DNA of 64,000 nucleotides, taken from the NCBI GenBank assembly GCA_027943335.1, contig BSBK01003560.1:1761001-1825000 (forward strand), written 5' to 3'. This stretch comes from Chamaecyparis obtusa. Lineage: Eukaryota; Streptophyta; Pinopsida; Cupressales; Cupressaceae. How positions within the stretch are numbered: the stretch's first letter is position 1; every line of letters begins with the position of its first letter. The notes beneath the pieces were generated by a model that was not told where the DNA came from, searched no databases, and was given only the letters and a program-made list of their open reading frames with translations. Of this stretch, positions 23,501 to 36,159 are shown piece after piece. Both the position numbers and the translations under genes were made by a program.

Positions 23501-24889
23501 CATCCAAAAATTGTTGGGCTTGAACGAGTGGGAAGTATTGATAATATTCCATGTTTAATTCATGATTGTAAAGATAGAATGGTTATAGGACATTCCAATC
23601 AATTTACAACACAATCATAATATGCCTTGTTGGATTATTTTTATTGATTTTCACGCCTACCAGAAATTGTCAAAAATTTGGGGCTTTTGGTTATTTTGAC
23701 TTTGAGATTCTCCCCTGTGTTCTAACAATATTTATGGTGGATTCCATTGGAATATGAGATCTTGGCATAGTTTCCAATCAAGTGGTGTGCCTTTTATGTT
23801 GGGTTCATGAGCGAATCCGTACTCTTGGTAAGTGCCCAATTGAGTAGCCTTATGCATTTACTTTATATGGATTTGACTTGGTGTTTGATTTGACATCGCA
23901 CCTTGAGTACATGATGGAGGTGTTTGAGACCCCCTCACGAGCACATTGAGTATGCCTTAATGGGATGTGAGACTCATACTCTTGGCTTGAGGCCAATTGA
24001 GTCCCTTGTATATTTTGGGGTTTATGGCTCACTTTATGGTATTTTTATTTATCGCCTCATTGCTTAACAAGAGGGTTTTATGCTTGGGTAGAGTGTGGAG
24101 TGGATTCTCATGTGTACCTCTACCCGTAAGTGGTGTAATCTAGTAATGTGGAGAAGTACTTAACAATTGAAAACATAATTGACTTAATAGGATTAAAACT
24201 TAATAAAAAGTGTAATTGAATATCGAGCCACCCGAGGGTATTGATCAAAGACATAGTATCTAACCACTTGTAGGTGTTGATCAAATATACATCCTAAGCC
24301 TGGTCATCTATATATGGAAGTTTACCAAAGACTCAATGCTACTTGGAGTACTCTCATCCTAGTAATGACACTCCACTAGATTCCCTACATGTTAGCCTAT
24401 ATAGCTCTAAGTAGTGACCCTAATATTTTTCACTGTAGATATTACTCAAACTATAATTTTATCCTTGAGTCATTTATTTTATTGGTGTGTGTGTATCTTC
24501 CCCTGTGTGTATGATTTCACTGATTATGGTTGGGTTACCATCTCCATGAGCACAGTAGGTTGGGTGTGTGTGTTCCACATGGTAGGGTGGTGTCGCAAAT
24601 CTATACAATTGTTGGGGACCGGTGTACAGAGATAGACTTCCTCCACCTGCAGGACTCAAAGCTTGATATCTCATCCCATCTTGTTGGTTCATTTTATGCA
24701 CTTATATCACATGATGCTCTCATTTAATATCCTAGTTCACTATATGTATTTTGATGTAATTGAGTGTCAATGGCCTTGATATTTGTGTATCTGGTACTCC
24801 CTAGTGTGGAGCTAAATGCTTTTAAGCCATATCTTGGAATTGACATATATTTAATTTTTTTCCTTTCATTTTTGGGTCAAGCCTCTAAA

Positions 24890-25185
24890 TCAGCATTTGT
24901 GTCTAATCATTGACATTTGTGCATACTGGCATCTCTATCTGGGAATTGATGCCTCTGCCTCTCTAGAATGAGAATTTTATCTTAGAAAGTCTTTTTTTGA
25001 GGACTAACATTTGCGCAGATCCGCGTTTGTGCAGATCAACATCTCTGCAAGTTGATTGATGTCTTTGACTTACTGGTCTAAGACTTTTTTCTCATAAGTT
25101 CACCATTCATGAACCGATGTCTCCACTAATTGGCATCTTTGCAACCAAATCATCATCTTTGCCTGCCTTCAACGTCTCCACCTAG
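24890..25185 (+). repeat. Cluster of CATYTBTGC-like motifs
   Basis: About twelve variants of a GMCATYTBTGC-like motif lie within 300 bp (for example 24894, 24913, 24931, 25008, 25038, 25127, 25148), spaced irregularly. It looks like a degenerate short tandem or interspersed repeat inside the 17166-25999 element. Confidence 0.45.
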
Positions 25186-25305
25186 TTTCATTTTTCAATT
25201 AGTTTTAGGATTTGGGTGATGTTTTTAGGCTTTTGAGTTGGTTCCTTGAGTTTTTCTAGGTCTCCTTCAAGCCTTGACAAGTCAATTTTAACACCAATAC
25301 CATAC

Positions 25306-25359
25306 ATAAAATGTAACATTTAAGTATAGTTCTTTTCTTATACTTAAGTTACATTTTAT
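25306..25359. repeat. Inverted repeat (hairpin)
   Basis: ATAAAATGTAACATTTAAGTATA (arm 25306-25328) and its near-complement at 25339-25359 flank a 10-nt loop; the arms differ by a 2-nt indel. Confidence 0.75.
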
Positions 25360-25999
25360 ATATATTTTTAGGATGTTTGAGAGTGGTTTCAACTTCATAG
25401 GAGTTAAGGTAAATATTTTGTATTTTGAGGGTTTTTAGGAATTTTAGACTTAGCCAAATTTTAGGAATTAACATATTGTCTTCAACATAACTCCTAGTGG
25501 ACTATTGATTGTAACCTTAAGCCCTTGACTTGTGTATAATTATTTGAGGATCATTACTTATTGTATTATTTATGGTATATTTAGTAGGTAATTAAAATTT
25601 ATGTTTAATCATGTTAGGAATATTTACTTTGGGCTTAACATGAATATCAATTATATGAATTAAGGATGGAAACTAGTCTCCTCCTAGTGTATCCATGAGT
25701 TCTTGCTAGCCTTTCCTCTTGTGATTCATGGACGATGTCTGAATCCTTTAAGGGAAATCTTGGGAATGTGTATTCTCTATTCTAGGTAGGTGGTTGTTGG
25801 TGGCTTGGGAACCTTTGGAAGTTTTTGTAAGACTTATGCTTGTATACGAACATGTGAAATTTGTGTTATTATCTTGAGATGCTTATTTGATTCACTTGAT
25901 TACTTGATGTTCATGCTATGTTACCTTGTAATTTTTAAAAAAAAATTAAGTGCATGTTTTAACTCTTTATTTCCTAGGGTTCATGAGCAGGGCATTACA

Positions 26000-27014
26000 C
26001 TTTCACATAGATATCCAAAGATTTTATTAAATTAGTTGTCTCGTTGATAATTATAATCCTCATTAAGGAAGTGTCATACACAAATCAAATATGAGGAGGA
26101 TGAAGGCCACGAACCCACTTCCAGCCTTGAATCAATACTTTCCTGACTTCACACTTGATAAATTTCCCCAATTCTTCAACCATTTGAATAAATAAATATG
26201 GGGAGAGGGGATCACCTTGTCAAAGACCTCTACCTACACCAATTAATTCTGTGGGTTCACCATTAATAAGGACTGCAAAAGAAGATGAAGTAATGCAACT
26301 CATTACCCAATTGGTCCATACACTTCTAAAGCCAAAGGCATTGAGCACTTTTTGTAAGAAACTCCATTTGACCCTGTCATACACTTTAGTCATGTCCAAT
26401 TTTATGAACATAACTTTCTCCTTAGAGACATTTATAGAATGTACAACTTCAATAGCTAAGATAATCCCATCCAAAATCCATCTTCCAACAAAAAAACCTC
26501 ATTGCTCCTTGGAGATTAATTTATTTAGCCATGGCTTGAGCCTTTTTGCAATTAATTTTGTAATTATTTTATAAGTCACGTTGCATAGAGCTATAGACCT
26601 AAAAGAATCAAAAGAATTGGCTCCTTCATTTTTTGGAATAAGTGCAAGAAAAATAGCATTCAAGACCTTAAGCATAAGTTTTTTTTAAGGACTCTTGCAC
26701 TACCTCAAAGAGGCCCATCTTAATTATGTCCCAAAATTCTTTAAAAAATCTATTGTAAAACCATATGGCCTTGGAGCTTTACCCTTCTTCATTCCAAACA
26801 CTATTTCTTAAATCTTGGATAATGATATGGGCTTAATGAGAGCCTCATTCATTTTATTAGTAACTAAGGAAGGAATGCAATCAAGTACCGACCCCTCTTC
26901 CACACTACAAGGAGCATAGTCCTCTATAAAAAAAATATCAAAGAATCTAGTGGCTTCCTAAGCAATCTCCCTTTGTGAGGATAGTGAAATCCTTTCTCAG
27001 GAAATGAGGGAAGT
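26000..27014 (-). pseudogene. LINE F reverse transcriptase
   Basis: Minus-strand reading, with shifts, gives LFEVVQESLKK, NAIFLALIPK-like and GFFVGRWILDGIILAIEVVH, then KLDMTKVYDRVKWSFLQKVL, WTNWVMSCITSSSFAVLING and GDPLSPYLFI (26474-26160). The active site FADD is changed to FVYD (26073-26084), losing one metal-binding Asp. It ends abruptly at 26000 against an LTR-like terminus. Confidence 0.87.
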
Positions 27015-28009
27015 GATAGTGTAGACACCTATAATTGTCTCACACCTACAAGCAAATATTATACTAACTTTCTTCTTAATTAATTAAATAATTTTAATTA
27101 TTTAATTAATTCAATGTCATTCTTCTAACTTAAATTAAAAAATCTAACATTTCCCTCCCTTCTCATAATTAAATATTATTTAATTATTTATTATCTTCTA
27201 ATGATAATTAAATTATTAAATTATTTTATTAATCAATTTCATCCACTTTAATTAAAGAATATTTATTATTTAATTAAATGTATTCTTCTAATTTCTCTCA
27301 CAATTAAATAATTAATTCAATTTATTTGATTATTCACTTTTAAAAACAAAACCTCTTCTAAAATACATAAAATCTTTATTTTAATTATTAATTTCATGCA
27401 CATGAGTTAACTAATTCACTTATTTAACTCATTTCCTTTTTCTTCTCTCATACACTTTAGTTAAATAATCTTTATTATTTGATTAAATATCATTTTGATC
27501 GACCTTGTCACCCATAGTTAAATAATTATTTTAATTATTTAATTAGTTAACTAAGTCTTCTCTAATTAAATAAATTCTTGATTTATGTAATTAGATTATT
27601 TCTTCTAGTCTTCTATAATGAAATATTTATTTTAATTATCTAATTATCTAATATTCCTCTAATTATTAATTAAATAATTTTATCATTGAATTAATTCTTT
27701 ACCTCCAACTTTAATTAAATAATTTTTAATTATTTAATCAAATTAACATTTCTTATTCTTAACACTATAATTAAATGATTATTTTGATTATTTGGTTATT
27801 AACTATGTCTTAGATATAATTGAATAAAATAATTGTTTTTATTTAATTATTTCATTTTCATAATGCTAACTAAGTCTGCTATAATAAATAAATTATTTAA
27901 TTTATTTATTCTCCCTCATGCATAGGTTAATAATTATTTAATTATTGTTTATATATGTGTGTGTAATATAGTATACATAACATAACAATGATTTCATATG
28001 TTTTACAAA

Positions 28010-29880
28010 TATGGACCACATCAGGCAGGAAGAATTTTGGAAGTAACAATCACCTACAACTTTTTGAGCTGAAACACAGCACCACAATGATAGAATGCAT
28101 TTTCGAAAGCATGCAGGTTTTTCCTATCGATCACAATATGGAGAAACATGGCCTTTCAATAGGCATTTCCAACCAAAGTTTCAAACAAATGCTCCAAATT
28201 TCAAATCCAGGATGGAATATCCTAAATGAAGGTGGACACAAAACCCAGGTTGGAATGGCAAGAGATGGGAGGAGAAGGATAGAAGACAGAAACAAAAAAT
28301 TGATTATATGCATTTTGGCAAGAATCTTGATTTCAGGAAGATTGAAAGTAAGTTTTACAAACCAAAATAAACCAAGGAGAATAGGGAAACAAAGGACTCA
28401 GATGGTCAAGAGAAAACCTCCACCAAAAAGATAAGGTATGAGATAATCTCCACTATTAGGGTTTCTGATTCCCATTGGCAAGAAGCTATTCTCACCTTGC
28501 AAGAGAAATTTTTTTTCTTTAAATGGTTAGGGCCTTGGCCCTCTATAAACAATGTTAGGTCATGGTGTAAAAATGTTTGGGGGGATGGGTGTAAACTTAA
28601 AACCCTAGCGAATGGCTTCTATATGGGAGTTTGTTCAACAAAAGAGGAAAAGGTATGGATTCTCAATAATGGCCCTTACCTCATAGAAGGGCAAGGGATT
28701 TATTTGAAAGTTGGGAAGAAAATTTTGACCCACACAAGGAAAGGTTAAAGGAATATCCAGTATGGCTTAGCTTGCATAACCTCCCAGTGGAATACTGGGG
28801 GGAAGAAACATTGAGAAAAATACGAAGCACTATAGGAACTTTCCAAAAGGCAGAGGAAGTTTTAAATGAAAAGGATGCTTCTATCCATCCCCGTATCTTG
28901 ATAAGTTTACAATAAAATAATCCTATACCAAATACAGTCACCCTGGGAATAGACAAAGGGGTATGGAAATAGAAGATCACAATATGGAATGACGATGAAT
29001 GGAAAAATGGTTCGCTATAAGGGTGTGAAAAGGTCTCAGGGAAAGGCAAAGGCCATGAGTAGGACAAACTTCTAGATGAACTGGAGAAAAGAGCTCTAGA
29101 ATAGGATATAAAAAATCCTGAAATAGAAAAAAAAATTTAGCAAGGTTCTTGAATGATTCACGGGTATGGAGGAAGGACTTCAGGAAGACTATAGACAATT
29201 CCCTCTTAGGGGAGAAAAAAGATGAATGGGAAACCACCATCAATCCTTCCACCCAAATAGTGAAAGCAACACTTTTCTCCCAACACTCAGAAGTAGTGGA
29301 GCAAGAGAAAAGGTCCCCATCCCCGAAAGCCTTAGAAACTATAGGCCAGTATGAGGTGAATCCTACTAAGCACTCTAACAATGTAGTTTGTGAGAACATA
29401 GCTCCTCTTGTCATTCAAGACACTTTTAACACAAAAATTCCCTCCCACGAAAGAACCAATGGCGAGACAACTAAATAATCAAATTATCTCAGAAGATGTT
29501 AGAATCTTAGTTAGGGATTCAAGGAAGATTGGAAGTGTCTCTAAACATGGGAATGTGTAGGATGACTTCAAAGACATGGAGATCTCACCAATAAGGAATC
29601 TAAGAAATTCCTTTGAATAGGAGAAGGAGAGTGATGATAATTCTAAGGAGTGGGAATCAGAGTTTGATGGACAAATTGTAGAAGATTTAAATGATCTAGG
29701 TCTATTTGAAACTACAGGAACTTTTGAGAAAATGATGATTGTGCAAACTACATCCTCTTGCAAGAAACCTAGGATTGGGGAGAAAAAGAAAAGGGGTTCC
29801 AAATCAATCAGGAAGAGGTTGGAAATTGTAGGGAATTTTTTCGACCAAGCCAAGATTTTAAGATCGGGAAAAGGCTATGC
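28010..29880 (+). pseudogene. LINE H ORF1 (DUF4283-like)
   Basis: A Trp/Arg/Lys-rich N-terminal part (NPGWNGKRWEEKDRRQKQK in one frame near 28250) leads to ALQEKFFFFKWLGPWPSINN-type sequence at 28490-28550 and GCKLKTLANGFYMGVCSTKE, EKVWILNNGPYLIEGQGIYL (28590-28710), the DUF4283 core found in ORF1 of plant L1-like elements. The C-terminal 350 residues are acidic and Ser/Asn-rich. ORF1 is an RNA-binding protein in this family. Frames change at least three times. Confidence 0.75.
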
Positions 29881-29895
29881 CTTTTCTCGGGAGCA

Positions 29896-32800
29896 ATGAA
29901 AACCTTATCATGGAATTTCAGGGGCTGCAATGCCCCTAACAAGATTTAATTGATAAAGGGGTGTCTTTATCAAACGAAACTAGACTTGGTGTTGTTACAG
30001 GAAACCAAAATTAAATTAGAGGATGGTGAGTTTTTTAGGAAAAGGTTTGGGAGGTGAAAATATGAGCTGGTGGAAGCCCAAGGTGCTTCAGGTGTTTGGG
30101 GGCTCTCTGGAATCAAGGGACTCTAGAGGTTACAATTTAGAAAATAATTCAATATTGGTAATGCTTAAGAGTGCATGTGAAACAACTCAATTGTAATATC
30201 TATTTCTTTAACATCTATGGTCCTAATAGAAGGACACAAAAAAGGATGTTGTGGACCTCCCTGACAGGTATTTCAGACAATTTAGGTGATGAAGTGGTAG
30301 CTTTTGGTGGGGATTTTAATGTAATCCTCACCCCAGAAGATAAAAAAGGTAGAAAAGGGTGGAGCAGTGAAAGCCAAAGAGATTTTAGTTCTTTTGTTAC
30401 AAGTTGTGGTATGTTGGAGATCCCTTTTTAAAAAGGCAATTTTACATGGACAAATAGAAGAGAAGGCTTCCTAAACATTACAGAGAAGCTTGATCATTTC
30501 TTCTTAGGAGGAAACTGGGCAGAGACAGAGTGGACCTGTAATGTAGGGATTCTTCCTTTCTAAGGCTTAGATCACTTCCCAATTTGTTTGAGGATATAAT
30601 GTGAAGATTCCCCAGATAAGTGTCCTTTCAAATTTGAGGCAATGTGGTTTACTGCAAGTGGATTTAGTGACTTAATTCAAGAGTGGTGGTCACAAGCTCC
30701 CAGAAGATTAGGTAACAAAGCTTTCATTTTTTTTCAAAAAACTTCAATCAATTAAAGATTTGGAATAGAACACACTTTAAAAACATTTTTTGTGTAGAAA
30801 TATAAAGTGAAATAAAATCTTACAGCTCTAAGTTTGAGGGTCATTGAGAAAGGAATCGAGGAGGCAGACTTTAAGGAGGAAAAGAAATTACAAAGTCAAC
30901 TAGAGGACTGGCTAAAGGAGGATATTTTTGGAGGCAGAAGTCAAGTGAGACATGGCTAAAGTATGGTGACCAAAACACTAAATTTTTTCATAACTCTCTA
31001 AAATAGCGTAGAGCTAACAACAAAAATTTTAGCATCCAAAATGAACAAGGGTTAGAGCTCTGGGACAAGGATGAGATCAATGCAGAAGCGGTAGCTTTTT
31101 TTTCAAAAAAGAAATTAGATAAAAACAGTGATAGGAAACTAGTAGAGAATGTATTGGATGTTATTCCAATTTTGGTCACAATAGAGTAGAATAGAGATCT
31201 AGTTAAACCAATGTCTATGGAAGAAGTCAAAATTGCTCTTTTTGGGTTAGGGCGGGACAAGGCCCCAAGACCTGATGGTTTTCCTGCAATATTTTTCCAA
31301 AAATTGTGGCATGTATTTGGAAAGTAACTATGGGAAGTGGTAGATGAATCCCATGAAGGAGGATTTGTTTTAAAGGATCTAAATACAACCTTTATTGCTC
31401 TAATCCCTAAGTGGGAAAGAAAGACAAATTTTGAGGATTTTTGGCCAATTGCTCTTTGCAATATAGTCTACAAAGTTATAGATAAGGTAATTTCTAATAG
31501 GCTTAAAAAGGTTTTGAACACAGTTATATATGTAGATCAAAGTGGTTTATCCATTGGTCTCTCAATTTATGAAGGTTTGGTGATTGCACATGAAGCAATT
31601 CACTCAATCAGAGCTGCCAAGAGTCAAAAAATGATGGTTAAGCTACATATTAAAAAATCTTATGAGGTTGATTAAATAAATTTGTTGAATGTTCTAAGAA
31701 GATTTGGTTTTGAGGAGGATTGGATTAGATGGGTTCAAAACTACATTGAGACCCCAAGATTTTCAATGTTGGTAAATGGAAGCCCACAAGGTTTTTTTGA
31801 ACAGGAAAAAGGGATCAGACAAGGTGATCCCCTTTCTCCTTCTATTTTCATTATAATGGAAGAGGTTTTGGGGAGAATGATTACTCAAAAATGGGAGAGA
31901 GGTTTCTAGAAGGGAATCCAAATCACAGAAGGAGTGGAAGCCCTCTCTCACATGCAGTTTGTTGATGATACTTTTTTAGGTGGGGATGCCTCTAAACAGG
32001 AAGCCAAAGTGATGAAAGTTTCTTTAGCACTATATGGGAAGCTCTCTAGACAAATGATCAATTGGAGAAAATCTGAAATATATTTCTTCAATACCCCACA
32101 GCATTTACAAGCCAAGATCAGTATAATTTTAGGCACGAAAATAGGCTTATTACCCAGTAGATATTTGGGCATCCCTCTTTTTAAAGGAGGCAAAAAAGTT
32201 GAGCTATGGAAGGATTTAACTGAGAAATTTTTTAAAATAATGGAGGGATGGAAGGGTATATGGTTATCCTCTCTAGGAAGAATTCTCATGTTACAAACAG
32301 TGATTTCTGCAATACCGGTGTATTTTATGATGTGTCTTGTTATCTCAAAGAAAGTGATGAAGGTCTTGGAAACAAAAATGAGGAAGTTTTTTTGGAGTGG
32401 TGCAAAGGAAGAGAAAAAATACCACTAGTAGCATGGGAAAAGGTGCGTAGACCAAAATCTCATGGAGGTGTAGGGATTAGAAACTGGCAAATTATGAATA
32501 GGGCCCTAGGGGAAAAAGTGGTTTGGAGTATGTATAAAAGCACTAATTGTTATTGGGCCAAGAATCCTCCAAGAAAAGTATTTGGACTCTCTTGATAGCA
32601 CTTGGGTCCTTATAATTAGAGATCCTACTCGTGGGTCTGCTATTTAGATCTTCATGATGTCATGTCGATCAATCATTAATCAACATATCACATGGAAAAT
32701 CAGAAATGGTAACTCTGCCCTCTTTTGGGAGGACTCATGGGAAGGTCATACAGCTCTAATTGAAGACAGGGATGTTTTTCAATTGAGAGATTATTTATTG

Positions 32801-34114
32801 AAAAATTGGGGAAATAGAGTTAAGGATTACATGGAACAAATTAAAAGTGCTAAAGGAATCAAGTGGGAGTGGAAACACATTGACAATGAGAATCTAACTT
32901 TAGAACAAAAAGAGAAAATGAAGGATATTCTCAAAAGAAGGAAGGTGTCCTTAATTGATAAAAATGACAGGCTCATATGGTGTGGGTCCTTATCGGGTGA
33001 ATAATCAATAAATCTAGGTTATAAGATGCTAGAAAATATAGAAGCACCTCAATTTCTTTCATAGGATTTATGTTGGAAAAAAGAAATACTACCAAAAGCA
33101 GGATTTTTTGCTTGGTTAGCTTGTAAAGGTAGGATCTTGATTGATGAAAGGAGGAAAAGGTTAGGTTTGAAGGGTCCTACCTAATGTCCTTTATGCGAGT
33201 GCAAGGAGGAAATGGTAGATCATTTATTGTTCCAATGTGAATTTATAGAGAAGTGTTGGAATTTTGTGCAATGCAGATTGGATTGGCATGGGCCGAGAGC
33301 TAATACAATGAAAGAGGTTTTTCATGGATGGCCAAGGTTGAATAGGAAATCTACCTTATCAAGTATATGGACTATTTCCCCCTCTATGGTTGTCTAAGAG
33401 TTATGGAAAGAGAGGAATAAAAGACTTTTTAGAGGGGAGAAGGAATCAATTAATAGATTCATAAATCGATTGCAAAATGCAATTGAGGAGGTGGTTAGCA
33501 CATCTGCTACAAGCGGGCAATTTTTAAAAATCCCCTATACAAAGGAAGATTAAAATATTCAGTCAAAATGGCCAGGTATTAAATTCAGTTCACCTGCAAG
33601 TGCTCTAGTGACCAAGCAAAGAAAGGTGGAAAAGGAATAGGTCAAATGGCTCCTCTCAGAGATAGGATGGACAAAGATGAACTTTGACGGTGCAACCAGA
33701 CATAATACAGGGTAGAGTGGGGTGGGTGTGATTTTTAGAAATGATATTGGTGACACTACTTTGTTGGCAACAAAAAGATGTGATGATGGCACTAATAATA
33801 TGGTAGAGTGTAAGGCAACATTACTAGCTATGAGGTTAGCAAAATAGAAAGGAGTTTGAAATCTACATTTGGAAGGTGACTCCCTATTAGTAGTGCAAGC
33901 AATTTCAAATTTATCTATAAATGCTTGTCATTTGGAGAATTATATTGAATCTATTAGGAAACTATTAATCACCTTTAAAAATTTTAAAGTTACACATATA
34001 AAGCAGGAAGGGAATAGAGAAGCTAAAAATCTTTCTAAATGGGCTCTAGATTTGGCGAAAGTGGGTGATTTATGGATAGGGGATTTTAATTTACCAAATT
34101 TGGCAAGCTTGTGA
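29896..34114 (+). pseudogene. LINE H ORF2: endonuclease, RT, RNase H
   Basis: The start ATG at 29896 opens MKTLSWNFRGCNAPNK, an APE-type endonuclease beginning. VLLQETK lies near 29990 and GGDFNVIL at 30306-30329. RT: FIALIPKWERKTN, FWPIALCNIVYKVIDKVISN, GIRQGDPLSPSIF and active site FVDD at 31958-31969. A Cys/His finger CPLCECKEEMVDHLLFQC begins at 33185. RNase H runs from MNFDGATRHNTG (33678) to the NREAKNLSKWAL block near 34060. It nicks DNA and copies the element at the target. The endonuclease and RT are joined only after correcting several stops and shifts. Confidence 0.88.
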
Positions 34115-35514
34115 GGTGGCAATTTTTTTGATGAAAGAATGATTGGCTTGTCAGATGATGACGACATGAAAGATTATGGCAGATTTTTTAAGGGCTCTTG
34201 AGCGTGTTTTCATAATTCCTTTCGTGCATAATGAAGGAAGTTAATGATAAAAAGGATGGCATGTGGCTACTGAAAATGAAGTGAAGGTTGTCACACTTCA
34301 TAATATGTGCCAACTACAACAAAGAATGAATGCAATTAAGGTTGTGGGTTTTTTTTTTTTTTTTTAAGGGTTGTTTAAATGGTGGTGGGAAAACTAAGAA
34401 AAGCTTTTTACAGGGGTTTAGAGTGCCAAAATTTGTTTTTCCCATTTTCTAGAAGCAGTTCAGTTAAGCAATGGAGCCTAGTTTCACTTTCAAGACAAAA
34501 TGACAACAAAAAGGAATTTATGGGTCGATGGAGAATCGCAAGGTGAAGTTGTTGATAAAATATCCTTTCATGGAGGTAATTCAAGCTTTTCAGTAGACTT
34601 TGGGGCCGCTTTTTCATGAAGCTAACCACAAATGGAAGTTGTAGGTTGGAACTGGGTGAGCATGAATGAAGAGTGGAATGGGTAATGAAAGCCCTTTTTG
34701 AGGAGGATTTAATTATAGATGTGGACTCTCTACTAGAATGGGCTCATCTAGGATGGGATTTTAACTACAGTGAATTTTTCAAAGATGAGGCAGAAGGGAT
34801 AGATATGGGCATGATCCCTTTCTTAAGGTGGCCAAAATGGGTTAAAAACAAAACCATCTAGAAGATAGAAAGGAATGATGGGAAAAATTGAAGCTAGGCA
34901 TCGTGCATTACCAGGAGAACATGAAGAAGGTGGAGGTGCCAACTACATTTCTCAAAGGAATAAGGTTTTCCTGTAATGGGAGAGGGAGGATGAAGGTAAA
35001 CCCTGAAGTCTAAAATTTCAAATATGGGGGTTAGGAAGGTTTTTTGGACATTGACAAAGGAAGAACACAGTGTTTCTATAAAATCTGCCACAAATTTTGA
35101 AATGGTGGTTTAAAGAATTTTTGCACTATAAGCTTTAATGTCTATAATTTTTGAAAGAAGATGAATTGGTGAGGGTGCTTACTATTTTTCTGATAAGAGA
35201 GCTTAGATGGAAAGACCTTCTTAGAAGGAGTGCATTTTTTAGGGTGTCTGAAAGGTTGTTGGCGTGTGGTCATGAATGTTAATAGGTGAACCAGGGAGAA
35301 TGGTGCTGGTCATAATCATCTTTTATATAGTTTCTATAAGCTTAAAAATATGTAATATGTTACTTTTTTTATTGATATGGGGGGATTTCATAATGTGGCG
35401 TGATATGCAATGTAATGGGTTAGAATCATGTAGCTAAATATTTTTCTTATCTTTATACTTGTAATTTCCTTACTATTAATAAAATATCTATTATTACCAA
35501 CTGAAAAAATTATT
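34115..35514 (+). other. LINE H 3' region, no gene
   Basis: 1.4 kb of non-coding sequence with a T-run of 16-18 at about 34350, a polyadenylation-like AATAAAATATC near 35478 and a final A-run. Short open frames here show no domain. Confidence 0.6.
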
Positions 35515-35799
35515 ATTATTTAATTATTTAATTAGTATTATATTATTCATTCTCACCATTTAACTCCCATTGACTAACAATCCATCTCCTTAATCAAGCC
35601 AGTCTTCTAAATTAAGCAATCACTTTTTTGTCTAGTCTCCTATCATGCAATCAGTTGCATATTCAATATTTACTCATGCAATCAATTATCAATCAATTAG
35701 TCTCAGTAATCTATTGAATCAGTCTAGTTAAATTATTCTTAACCATTCATTACCAAAAAGCATCCCTTAATTAGAAATGTGAATCAAAGTTCAGGAATC

Positions 35800-35807
35800 T
35801 ATAAAAG
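35800..35807 (+). promoter_or_regulatory. TATA box of the AT-rich LTR
   Basis: TATAAAAG followed by GAGGGTGATTCCTCATAGTTCAAC, the usual arrangement of an LTR promoter and transcript start. Confidence 0.5.
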
Positions 35808-36159
35808 GAGGGTGATTCCTCATAGTTCAACAACCACAATTCTCGAATCTTTATTCTATCACTATCAAAGAGAAAATATGAGATCCTACACAAAGAAGAG
35901 AGAAATAAGAAAGAATTTTGGGTGATATTTTACGTTATTTTGTTTGATTATTTTACAATGTTCATATCATGTTTGATTTTTTTCTCTTGAATGAGATAGG
36001 AATTTGTGCATAGCATAAGATCTTTTATGGTTAGATCCTCTAATATATTTTACAAGTTTTATCCTCTTAATTTTTTTTCCCTCATTATATATAGTACTCC
36101 CATGTCTTCTATCCTTTACTATATTATGAAAAAAATTTGTTTTTTTTTTTCCTTCTTAG

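Larger units (their letters stand above)
17166..25999 (+). other. 8.8 kb without genes; probable remains of a large LTR element
   Basis: I see no protein domain on either strand. The plus strand is rich in G and T for kilobases. The right end, CATGAGCAGGGCATTACA at 25999, abuts the LINE F reverse transcriptase and looks like an LTR terminus (CA end), so the tract probably belongs to a plus-oriented element whose 5' part lies left of the window and into which copia A inserted. Similar phrases recur near 18130-18170 and 23915-23980 (gagaccccc, ctcatac), a hint of internal repetition. The only identified content is a LINE tail, a motif cluster and a hairpin, listed separately. Confidence 0.45.
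27947..35514 (+). mobile_element. LINE H, near full-length L1-like element
   Basis: A 7.6-kb plus-strand non-LTR element with ORF1 (DUF4283-like), ORF2 (endonuclease, RT, zinc finger, RNase H), a 1.4-kb 3' region and a short A-run (35504-35509). ATTATTTAATTATT occurs at 27933-27946 and 35515-35528 as a likely 14-bp target duplication, but this is low-complexity sequence so chance is possible. Both ORFs hold many stops. Confidence 0.85.
27020..36150 (+). repeat. AT-rich LTR, split by LINE H
   Basis: It begins TGTAGACACCTATAATTGTC at 27020, right after LINE F coding sequence (GATAG at 27015-27019). It is made of TAATTAAATAATT-type low-complexity DNA to 27946, then resumes after LINE H at 35515 and holds a TATA box and leader-like sequence. 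Its right end lies between about 36000 and 36150 where LINE F resumes; I could not find a clean matching duplication, so solo LTR is the likeliest but not a proven reading. No coding. Confidence 0.5.

Noticed and set aside
24414..24727. Overlapping ORFs on both strands
   Set aside because: Composition is that of the surrounding G+T-rich repeat; no domain, no homologous frame.
28681..29853. Three minus-strand ORFs of 124-145 residues
   Set aside because: Antisense to LINE H ORF1, Ser/Phe-rich as expected of a reversed Lys/Glu-rich frame.
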